Shown here piece by piece: positions 1 through 5,441 of a stretch of DNA of 7,133 bases. The stretch covers positions 1 to 7,133 of the forward strand of contig JAIRPH010000050.1 of NCBI GenBank assembly GCA_031257135.1, given 5' to 3'. Below the pieces are notes generated by a model that was not told where the DNA came from, ran no database searches, and worked only from the letters and a program-made list of their open reading frames with translations. The position numbers were made by a program, and so were the translations under genes. The stretch's first letter is position 1; each line of letters starts with the position of its first letter. This DNA comes from Spirochaetaceae bacterium. Its GTDB lineage: Bacteria; Spirochaetota; Spirochaetia; Treponematales; Breznakiellaceae.

Positions 1-7
1 ATAATTT

Positions 8-98
8 GCGCGGGGCGCAAGCGCGGGGCGCAAGCGCGGGGCGCAAGCGCGGGGCGCAAGCGCGGGGCGCAAGCGCGGGGCGCAAGCGCGGGGCGCAA
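8..98. repeat. Tandem array of seven identical 13-bp GC-rich repeats
   Basis: The unit GCGCGGGGCGCAA is present seven times head to tail with no mismatch (starts at 8, 21, 34, 47, 60, 73 and 86). Each unit contains GCGC-GGG-GCGC, so one strand could fold into small stem-loops; with the preceding TT the first copy is the palindrome TTGCGC-GGG-GCGCAA. The period is not a multiple of three, so an open frame through it reads a 39-nt super-period, a composition artefact rather than evidence of a protein. The array begins inside the window, after ATAATTT. Perfect identity points to recent expansion by slippage or unequal exchange. Function unknown. Confidence 0.95.
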
Positions 99-236
99 AG
101 GGCGAGGTCTGCCCTCATCCTAACGGCATGGAATCCGCAAGGCGTCAGTAAGCGGTTATTTTTTGCTATGATGAACTTTCTATTCATAGAAATAACTATA
201 TACCATCTATCATAGTTTTATCAACAGATTATCTTC

Positions 237-260
237 TTTTTTTAAAAAAATTTAAAAAAA
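237..260. other. Phased A-tracts, possible bent DNA
   Basis: Seven T (237-243) are followed by seven A (244-250), three T (251-253) and seven A (254-260). The decamer TTTAAAAAAA is thus repeated twice in tandem (241-250, 251-260), and the A-tracts repeat once per helical turn. A-tracts phased at about 10 bp are a known cause of intrinsic DNA curvature. It lies about 230 bp upstream of the candidate promoter at 468-496, so a role in promoter or nucleoid architecture is possible but is inference. Confidence 0.5.
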
Positions 261-364
261 TCGGCAAGTCTCTCGGAATCGATCATATCTTTTAGCAGAT
301 ACCCTTCGGGGACTCGGACGCTCGTCAAGCGTAGCGGACCTGCTGGAAGCCGATATTCGATTCC
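260..364. other. Segment with nested inverted repeats, possible structured element
   Basis: Several complementary pairs lie within about 105 bp: GGAATCGA (275-282) with TCGATTCC (357-364), AGCAG (294-298) with CTGCT (340-344), CCC-TTCG-GGG (302-311) and ACGCT-CGTCA-AGCGT (318-332). ATCGGC (260-265) is also complementary to GCCGAT (349-354) and would cross the 8-bp pair like a pseudoknot. The block is richer in G+C than its A/T-rich flanks. It could be a small structured RNA on either strand, the remnant of a coding sequence, or chance. It does not match a tRNA or any riboswitch I recognise. Confidence 0.25.
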
Positions 365-467
365 AAACTTACCAACAGAAAACGTTTTTGTCAGCGATTT
401 TTTGTTTAATTTCTTATAATACAAAGCGTTACGCCGACGTAAATGAGAATTGCCGGGCAGTTTCCGC

Positions 468-496
468 TTGCATATTGTGAATCAGTATGGTATACT
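468..496 (+). promoter_or_regulatory. Candidate sigma-70-type promoter with extended -10
   Basis: TTGCAT (468-473) is followed by a 17-bp spacer and TATACT (491-496). The -10 is preceded by TG one base upstream (TGG at 488-490), which makes an extended -10 element able to compensate for a weak -35. The predicted transcription start is near 503, the base where the ATG of the next gene begins. Transcription from here would serve the 503-4220 gene string. The match is read by eye only. Confidence 0.5.
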
Positions 497-502
497 GCGT
501 TT

Positions 503-1027
503 ATGGTAGATAGTATTCTGATAAATAGTTTGAATTTCAACGCCCGGAACTTGGCGGTCCGGTGGAAGGATAAAATCCGCAAGGCAACCCAGCTTAAACA
601 GTACAACGCCTTGGACGATGCTAGGCTGATCGAGCTGAATAATAGCTTATATCCCTTAGTTGCCCGGACGCTGGATCGCGGTTTAGATCGCTCGATAGTG
701 GGAAATTTCTTTGTCGTCTTGGGGAAAGAGCAGATGCGGAGTAATTTTTCGATTTCCGAAACCCTCTACGGGATCAATTTGGCTGAACAGACGGTAATCG
801 AGTACCTTATGACCGACTTTGTGCATGATAACCCCGTCCAAATGTATACCGCTATGGGGATAATTACCAAAGTAGCGGAATTTTTCATCTTAGGGTGTTT
901 CTACGTGACCAAAGGCTTTCTGGAAGAAACCTATACCCACATGAACAAAAAAGACGCGGTTTCCGAAGAATTGTTAAAAAAATACTTCCGAGACGATTTT
1001 TTCTTTAAAAACAACGAAAAGGCTTGA
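503..1027 (+). CDS. RsbR/RsbRD N-terminal-domain-like protein, stand-alone
   Basis: A 174-residue cytoplasmic, largely helical protein. Its pattern resembles the RsbRD N-terminal sensory domain: an early Trp after a helix (W21, in AVRWKDKIRK), a Leu-rich helix around residues 40-60, then FVVLGKEQMRSNFSISETLY (70-89), close to the family pattern LGxxRaxxgfsiseal. In stressosome proteins such a domain precedes a STAS domain; here the chain ends after about 25 charged residues with no STAS, kinase or DNA-binding part visible, so it would act by protein contact or ligand sensing. The frame is open back to an ATG at 443, but those 20 extra residues do not look like the domain and the promoter would lie inside them, so 503 is preferred. 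Neither start has a clear Shine-Dalgarno; 503 coincides with the predicted transcription start, which suggests a leaderless message. It lies 34 nt upstream of atpB. The family assignment is by memory of the pattern and is moderate. Confidence 0.65.
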   Translation: MVDSILINSLNFNARNLAVRWKDKIRKATQLKQYNALDDARLIELNNSLYPLVARTLDRGLDRSIVGNFFVVLGKEQMRSNFSISETLYGINLAEQTVIEYLMTDFVHDNPVQMYTAMGIITKVAEFFILGCFYVTKGFLEETYTHMNKKDAVSEELLKKYFRDDFFFKNNEKA

Positions 1028-1061
1028 TCAATGTTATGATACATGATATGTAAGGTAAATC

Positions 1062-1826
1062 ATGGATATACGAGCGTCCTTGACAGAATTCAAAACGGTC
1101 CTGTCTATCCCCTTGCCCGAGGGGATGGCTATCACGCTTTTCGGCAAAACGTTGACCGCCATTGATATAAATGAAACAGTAGCGGTTTCATGGGTCGTTA
1201 TGGGAATTTTGATAATCGCTTCCCTTGCGCTGACCCGTAACCTGAAAGAAATACCGAAAGGTCCGCAAATATTCCTAGAGGCGGCTGTCGAATTTCTGAA
1301 CAATTTTTCCCATGAGTATTTCGGACATCGGGCTAAGGCGTATGGACCGTACGTGGGGACGATATTTCTATTCCTCCTCGTTGCGAACATTATACCGGCG
1401 ATTTCACCGCTTTCGATTTCCGCCTTTCATATTGAGGCGCCCTTTACGATCAAGCCTCCGGCCCGGGACATTAACTTCACCGCGGCTTTGGCGGTTTTAT
1501 CGATTCTGCTGGTCTTATTCGGCGGACTGCGGGCAAGAGGGCTAAAAGGCTGGTTCCTCAAGCTCTTTCAGCCTGCGCCGATGATGCTACCCTTTAATCT
1601 CTTGGAATATATTATCCGCCCTTTATCGCTGTGTCTCCGGCTTTTCGGTAATATTCTGGGCGGCTTTATCATCATGCTTCTTATAGAGGAGTCCCTCCCG
1701 GTTCCGATTGTAATTCCTACAATATTATCAATATATTTTGACTTTTTCGACGGTCTTATTCAGGCTGTAGTGTTTACCTTTTTGACCACCTTGTTTGTTT
1801 CCGAAGCTGTAGAAGCCGCGGAATAG
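1062..1826 (+). CDS. atpB: F-type ATP synthase subunit a
   Basis: A 254-residue polytopic membrane protein, subunit a of the Fo sector, which provides the half-channels for H+ or Na+ passing to and from the c-ring. Hydrophobic segments lie near residues 40-57, 97-117, 138-157, 178-208 and 212-248. The signature LRLFGN places the essential arginine at R193 (E. coli R210). PPARDIN (132-138) is the conserved Pro/Asp/Asn motif, and Q234 in LIQAVVF matches E. coli Q252. Against E. coli, the E219 position is F202 and the H245 position is D227, a different arrangement of the polar channel residues; my recollection is that some Firmicutes a subunits look similar. AAGG (1052-1055) lies six bases before the ATG. 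No other ATP synthase gene is adjacent: it is preceded by a sensor-like gene and followed 21 nt later by a phosphomutase. Length and motifs look intact. Confidence 0.95.
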   Translation: MDIRASLTEFKTVLSIPLPEGMAITLFGKTLTAIDINETVAVSWVVMGILIIASLALTRNLKEIPKGPQIFLEAAVEFLNNFSHEYFGHRAKAYGPYVGTIFLFLLVANIIPAISPLSISAFHIEAPFTIKPPARDINFTAALAVLSILLVLFGGLRARGLKGWFLKLFQPAPMMLPFNLLEYIIRPLSLCLRLFGNILGGFIIMLLIEESLPVPIVIPTILSIYFDFFDGLIQAVVFTFLTTLFVSEAVEAAE

Positions 1827-1847
1827 ACCGGGCAAAGGAGCAGTTTG

Positions 1848-3746
1848 ATGGGTACGAGAGACAGTTCTCATCCGCAGACCATATTTCTCAGAGAAGATGA
1901 GTCCTCGTTGGATGATGCCTTGGCGAAGATGATTCTTTCGCCTTCAGGCTGGCGGGGAGTGTTTGCCGGCGACGGCAATGAGGAAAGTTCCGTCAAAACT
2001 ATTTCCGCCGCTCATACCGTGATTGTTTCCGTTGCCGCAAAGGTTTTTGCGGATTATCTGAAAACCGGCAAAGAACATCCGGTAATCATCGTCGGCATGG
2101 ATACGAGACCCACCGGCGGCGCAATCGCGGAAGCGATGATTCGCGCCTTCGCCGCTGAAGCCTGCGAAGTAGCCTTCGCGAATGTTACCGCGGCTCCGGA
2201 GATTATGGCTTATGCCAGAACCGCAGGAAACGCAGGCAAAGCCGACGGTTTTGTGTATATTTCGGCAAGCCATAATCCTATCGGGCATAACGGGCTTAAA
2301 TTCGGGCGTACCGACGGAGGCGTTCTGTCTCCAGAGGAGGCGTCTCAACTGCTGGCGGGTTTTCGAGCGTTCATGGCGGCTCCTGACCGCATCGCCCGGG
2401 TTGCCGCTTTAGCGAACCGGGCTGACCAAAACGTTATAGACCGGGTTTACCGCAACGCGTATCGCATCAAAGAAGAAGCCTATAACGCGTATCTTGCCTT
2501 TACGCAGGAAGTGGTATTCGGTCTTGAGGGAAAAACAGGACCTTCAGAGCTTTTCAACGCTCTTACTGAAGGACTGCGCCTGAATCCCCTCGGAATCGCC
2601 GTTGATTTCAATGGGTCTGCCCGGACAGTATCTATCGATCGGCAGTTTTTCTCTCGTATGGGGATTCGCTGTTACGCTATAAACGATAAGCCCGGAGCAA
2701 TCGCTCACCGGATCGTACCGGAAGGGGATTCTTTGGAACCCTGCCGGCGGTTTCTCGAAGAGACGCGCCGGGAACATCCGGAGACGATCTTAGGTTATGT
2801 GCCGGACTGCGACGGAGATCGGGGCAATCTGGTTATCTGGGACCAAGGAGCGAAAAAAGCCCGGAGCCTTGAGGCGCAGGAGGTTTTCGCGCTTGCCTGC
2901 ATCGGGGAGCTGGCTCATCTGGTCTGGACTGGAACGCTTCGATATGACGCCGAAGGAAAGACGTTGGATAAAATTGCGGTTGTAGTAAACGATCCCACAT
3001 CCATGCGTATCGACCGAATCGCCGGTTTTTTCGGCGTTTCGGTTTTCCGGGCGGAGGTGGGCGAACCCAACGTCGTCGGGCTTGCGCGGCGTCTGCGGGA
3101 GCAGGGATATATCGTGCGGATTTTAGGCGAGGGATCCGCGGGCGGCAACATAACTCATCCCTCGGCGGTTCGGGACCCAATTAATACGGTGATGGCTCTG
3201 GTAAAACTGCTGACCCTTCGAGGAAACGACCGCAAAAAGGGATTTTACGAGCTGTGGCTCAACCGCTCGGATCAGGCTGAATCGTATCGGAACGATTTTT
3301 CTCTGTCCGATATAGTAGCCTCTCTTCCGGCGTTTATTACGACTGGTTCCTACACGCCGGAAGCGGCTCTGCACGTCAAAACGAAGGATCATGAAGTATT
3401 GAAAGACCGGTATCAAAAGGTGTTTTTGAAAGCATGGGAGGAGCGGAAAGAACAGTTGCAGACCCGTTACAATATACAGGGTTGGGAAGCGTCCTGGTAT
3501 AAAGGGATGGAAGAACGGCGGGGGATTTCCCGTTTCAGCGAGGCTGGCAAAGGAGGACTGAAAATCGCCTTTACCAATAATTTAGGTAATCAGACGGCGT
3601 GGATTTGGATGCGCGGTTCCGCTACCGAACCGGTATTCCGGGTTATGGCTGATGCGGAAGGTTCCGATCCTCGGCTGGAGCGAGACCTCATCGAATGGCA
3701 GAGGCGCATGGTTATCGAAGCGGACGAACTAAGTTCGATGAACTAA
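1848..3746 (+). CDS. Alpha-D-phosphohexomutase (phosphoglucomutase/phosphomannomutase family)
   Basis: A 632-residue cytoplasmic enzyme of the family that moves phosphate between C1 and C6 of hexose phosphates through a phosphoserine. All four domain signatures appear in order: the phosphoserine loop SASHNP (139-144, acceptor S141), the metal loop DCDGDRGN (D320, D322, D324, R325), a sugar-binding loop GEGSAGGN (427-434) and the phosphate-binding loop RGSATEPVFRV (589-599). The sugar loop departs from the usual GExSGH form, so substrate (glucose, mannose or another hexose phosphate) cannot be assigned. The protein is longer than the common 450-580 residues, with extra sequence around 170-240 and 480-570. 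ATG 1848 is chosen over the adjacent TTG 1845 because AAAGGAG (1834-1840) sits seven bases before it. The last residues (SSMN) and the stop codon are encoded by the 14-bp repeats that follow. Probably cotranscribed with atpB. Confidence 0.93.
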   Translation: MGTRDSSHPQTIFLREDESSLDDALAKMILSPSGWRGVFAGDGNEESSVKTISAAHTVIVSVAAKVFADYLKTGKEHPVIIVGMDTRPTGGAIAEAMIRAFAAEACEVAFANVTAAPEIMAYARTAGNAGKADGFVYISASHNPIGHNGLKFGRTDGGVLSPEEASQLLAGFRAFMAAPDRIARVAALANRADQNVIDRVYRNAYRIKEEAYNAYLAFTQEVVFGLEGKTGPSELFNALTEGLRLNPLGIAVDFNGSARTVSIDRQFFSRMGIRCYAINDKPGAIAHRIVPEGDSLEPCRRFLEETRREHPETILGYVPDCDGDRGNLVIWDQGAKKARSLEAQEVFALACIGELAHLVWTGTLRYDAEGKTLDKIAVVVNDPTSMRIDRIAGFFGVSVFRAEVGEPNVVGLARRLREQGYIVRILGEGSAGGNITHPSAVRDPINTVMALVKLLTLRGNDRKKGFYELWLNRSDQAESYRNDFSLSDIVASLPAFITTGSYTPEAALHVKTKDHEVLKDRYQKVFLKAWEERKEQLQTRYNIQGWEASWYKGMEERRGISRFSEAGKGGLKIAFTNNLGNQTAWIWMRGSATEPVFRVMADAEGSDPRLERDLIEWQRRMVIEADELSSMN

Positions 3747-3781
3747 GTTCGATGAACTAAGTTCGGCGAACTAGATTCAAT
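3726..3781. repeat. 14-bp tandem near-palindromic repeats overlapping a stop codon
   Basis: GAACTAAGTTCGAT occurs at 3726-3739 and 3740-3753, then with two changes at 3754-3767 (GAACTAAGTTCGGC) and more degenerate at 3768-3781 (GAACTAGATTCAAT). The core GAACT-A-AGTTC is an odd palindrome, so single units and neighbouring units can pair. Copies 1 and 2 encode the end of the phosphomutase and its TAA (3744-3746). The rest forms the leader of the PUR-alpha-like gene and ends at its ribosome binding site. It could be an operator, an RNA-level control site or a slippage product. Confidence 0.9.
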
Positions 3782-3786
3782 GGAGG
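3782..3786 (+). promoter_or_regulatory. Shine-Dalgarno fixing the PUR-alpha-like start
   Basis: GGAGG lies eight bases before ATG 3795, ideal spacing. It overlaps the alternative upstream ATG at 3780, which has no such site of its own. This favours 3795 as the start, and homology to family members beginning near MxIRGE agrees. The site directly abuts the last degenerate 14-bp repeat, so a protein bound to the repeats could block it. Confidence 0.8.
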
Positions 3787-3794
3787 ACGAAGCG

Positions 3795-4220
3795 ATGGGT
3801 ATACGGGGAGAGATATTTTCAACAAAGGTTCAATTACAAAATAGAACGTATTTTTTCAATGTGAAAGAAAACCGAATGGGAGATTTATATCTTAACATTG
3901 TCGAAAGCAAAAATCGAGGAGAAGGAGGAAGCGGCTTTGAACGCCAATCGGTGATTCTCTTTGCAGAGGACCTGAAAGAATTCCTTACAGGATTTGAAGA
4001 ATCTCTGCGGGTATTGGAACGGCAGGTCCGGGAACGCAAACGAAACCGATCAGCCTTATTTCGAGTGGACCGAGACTATAACGAACAGCCTTCCGAATCC
4101 GGCAGAGGAGACTATAAAAACCGGGAACCTTACACGCCCAACCGTCAGGACGACGCCGGCGAACCGCCCTATAAGCGGCACGTCAAAGTCAGACGGCGTC
4201 AAGATTTCTGGGAAGAATAG
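3795..4220 (+). CDS. PUR-alpha-like (DUF3276/BpuR-type) nucleic-acid-binding protein
   Basis: A 141-residue protein. The first 75 residues are one PUR repeat: RGEIFSTKV (4-12), RTYFFNVKENRMGDLYLNI (17-35), VESK (36-39) and GFERQSVILF (47-56), followed by an amphipathic helix (58-77). This matches the bacterial PUR-alpha family found in spirochaetes and Bacteroidetes; the Borrelia member BpuR binds single- and double-stranded nucleic acid and affects transcription and translation. The remaining half (about 78-141) is a disordered, Arg/Lys-rich tail (RERKRNRS, YKRHVKVRRRQ), likely an extra RNA/DNA contact region. Last gene of the + strand cluster, 48 nt after the phosphomutase. The 14-bp repeats in its leader make autoregulation plausible, but that is inference. 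Its TAG forms the left arm of the hairpin at 4218-4236. Confidence 0.88.
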   Translation: MGIRGEIFSTKVQLQNRTYFFNVKENRMGDLYLNIVESKNRGEGGSGFERQSVILFAEDLKEFLTGFEESLRVLERQVRERKRNRSALFRVDRDYNEQPSESGRGDYKNREPYTPNRQDDAGEPPYKRHVKVRRRQDFWEE

Positions 4221-4236
4221 CCGCCGTTAGCGGCTA
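4218..4236. terminator. Shared hairpin between convergent genes
   Basis: TAGCCGC (4218-4224) and GCGGCTA (4230-4236) form a perfect 7-bp stem around the loop CGTTA. The left arm begins with the TAG stop of the PUR-alpha-like gene, and the right arm holds on the other strand the TAG stop of the transglutaminase-like gene. No U-tract follows on the + strand; on the - strand TTCTTCCC follows, a weak pyrimidine tract. It is therefore a weak candidate bidirectional terminator or 3'-end stabiliser. Confidence 0.55.
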
Positions 4237-5397
4237 CTCAAAGGCTATGCCCATCCAGTAGGCGCTGTCGCTCGTATTGGCGGAGATAAGCCCTACTGGA
4301 ACATCGGCGGTGGTTTCCGCTACAAGCCATGATTTTCCGGCAAAAGGAAAATGAGCGCCGACGCCGGGCAATTCCGCCAATCCCATAGCGTGCTTGTATT
4401 GGACAGATACCATAATTGCCGAAGGAATATTCGCCTGTTCAAGAATAATAGCCCACAACATAGCGCGGCTGTCGCAGTCTCCTCGTCCTTCCGTAGCGGC
4501 GGTGACGAGATTAACGAAATCACTGCCTATGAGATTCCGCTCATATTGAAACGATTGAACCCACTCTAAGGCTTTGCCCGCAAGGTCCCGGTTTTCTAAA
4601 GAGGGAATGTTCCATTCCCGTTCCAGAACAAAGGCGATATGCGCCAGCCGGTCAAAAGAATCCCGATAAATGGCTCGATAGAACCGGCTCCAGGCTTCCT
4701 TCCAAGCCGAAGAATTCGCATACCGCCTAAGTATCTGGAATTCCCGGTCTACCAAGTATTGGGCGGCTTCCGCGTCGTCTTCGTCTATCAAAGCCTCCGC
4801 ATTAAGCCCTGCCAGAGGAGCGTACTTCTGCTTGTTCCGAGGATACAGATACTCTGTGATGGGACCCGGCGTATGCCGATCCGCCTGAGTAGGAGCGATG
4901 GAATCCAGCGCGGAAAAATGAAGCATCTGTAAATCTTCCCTGCCGGAAGGTCCGTACGCAAGGGCGAGCAGTAACGGCTTACCCCGATCTCCCGAACTTG
5001 CGGGACGGTCCATTTCTACGCATAGCCCCCAGCCTTCGGATATACCGGTTCCTGCGGAAAATCGTAATTGCAGGATTTCGGCTTGCTTTTTCCGATATTC
5101 AAAGCCTTCTGAGGTTCCTTGGTTCTTCAAACGCCGCTGAATGTCTTCTATTAAAGCGTGTACTGAAGGGTAGGCGCTTCCCGGATATATTCTGAGGTCA
5201 AAAACCGTACCTGCGGAAGACTGAAAGGAGAACCGGTCTCTGCCGTCTCCGCCGACATAGCGGTACTCTTCAGGAAGATCGATTTGGAATCCCCACGCCG
5301 AAGCCAAAGGCGATGCGGATACCAACGCCGGAAATACGCTTACAAACAAACCTATCCACAACCGGCGGGGAATCGCCGGAACTTTTGTAGCATACAT
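4234..5397 (-). CDS. Exported transglutaminase-like (cysteine protease fold) protein
   Basis: A 387-residue protein with an N-terminal signal peptide: a basic start with RR at 11-12, a hydrophobic core (about 13-28) and a likely cut after ASA (32-34). No lipobox Cys is seen, so a periplasmic or secreted location is expected. The C-terminal third looks like a transglutaminase-like domain: nucleophile C308 in EGRGDCDSRAMLWAIILEQ, H336 in YKHAMG, and an acid in WLVAETTAD, where E361 takes the usual Asp place (D365 is an alternative). Between signal and catalytic domain (35-290) lie a beta-rich N-terminal portion and a helical linker that I do not recognise. Such proteins cut or crosslink peptides or polyamines, often in envelope biology; the substrate is unknown. 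ATG 5397 has no clear Shine-Dalgarno but is the only start that keeps the basic end of the signal peptide. Convergent with the PUR gene, 13 nt apart. Confidence 0.8.
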   Translation of the reverse strand: MYATKVPAIPRRLWIGLFVSVFPALVSASPLASAWGFQIDLPEEYRYVGGDGRDRFSFQSSAGTVFDLRIYPGSAYPSVHALIEDIQRRLKNQGTSEGFEYRKKQAEILQLRFSAGTGISEGWGLCVEMDRPASSGDRGKPLLLALAYGPSGREDLQMLHFSALDSIAPTQADRHTPGPITEYLYPRNKQKYAPLAGLNAEALIDEDDAEAAQYLVDREFQILRRYANSSAWKEAWSRFYRAIYRDSFDRLAHIAFVLEREWNIPSLENRDLAGKALEWVQSFQYERNLIGSDFVNLVTAATEGRGDCDSRAMLWAIILEQANIPSAIMVSVQYKHAMGLAELPGVGAHFPFAGKSWLVAETTADVPVGLISANTSDSAYWMGIAFE

Positions 5398-5441
5398 GAT
5401 ACTATAATCATCGACAGATTTTAGTATATTAAAGAAAAAGC
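5398..5441. promoter_or_regulatory. Divergent AT-rich promoter region
   Basis: Forty-four bases separate two divergent start codons. TATAAT (5403-5408, + strand) could be the -10 of the pseudouridine synthase gene, and TATACT (5428 to 5423, - strand) the -10 of the transglutaminase-like gene. No convincing -35 hexamer is seen for either, and the two candidate transcripts would overlap at their start points. AAAGAAAAAG (5431-5440) is the only purine-rich stretch before ATG 5442, a poor ribosome binding site. Confidence 0.4.

Larger units (their letters stand above)
99..467. other. Intergenic region with no convincing gene
   Basis: No persuasive coding sequence or RNA gene is visible here. Directly after the 13-bp array is a short inverted repeat, AGGGC (99-103) with GCCCT (111-115), without a T-tract. 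A strongly A/T-rich stretch follows (about 170-260), then a more GC-rich block (260-364) with inverted repeats, then another A/T-rich stretch up to the promoter. A 60-codon minus-strand frame (242-424) starts with TTG, has no ribosome binding site and resembles nothing I recognise. It is not called as a gene, though a small unknown protein cannot be excluded. Confidence 0.6.

Noticed and set aside
8..98. CRISPR array
   Set aside because: Units are 13 bp and contiguous, with no spacers and no cas genes nearby.
6..215. Plus-strand open frame through the 13-bp repeats (RGAQARGASAGRK-type repeats)
   Set aside because: It begins with TTG without a ribosome binding site, its repeats follow purely from a 13-bp DNA period, and the part after the repeats resembles no protein.
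349..364. tRNA-like T-loop motif TTCGATT
   Set aside because: The flanking bases do not form a T-stem and no acceptor or anticodon arm can be drawn.
242..424. 60-residue minus-strand gene
   Set aside because: TTG start, no Shine-Dalgarno, no recognisable family, and its end lies in a poly-A/T stretch; kept only as a possible explanation for the GC-richer block.
443..502. Upstream start (ATG 443) for the RsbRD-N-like protein
   Set aside because: The 20 extra residues do not fit the domain, no ribosome binding site precedes it, and the best promoter lies inside this stretch.
1024..1052. Separate promoter for atpB (TTGATC, 17 bp, TATGTA)
   Set aside because: The -10 match is poor and the transcript would start inside or after the atpB ribosome binding site.
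1034..1390. Minus-strand frame opposite atpB
   Set aside because: Shadow of the well-supported atpB gene; no family resemblance.
3780..3794. Upstream ATG 3780 for the PUR-alpha-like protein
   Set aside because: No ribosome binding site in front of it; its codons overlap the GGAGG that serves ATG 3795.
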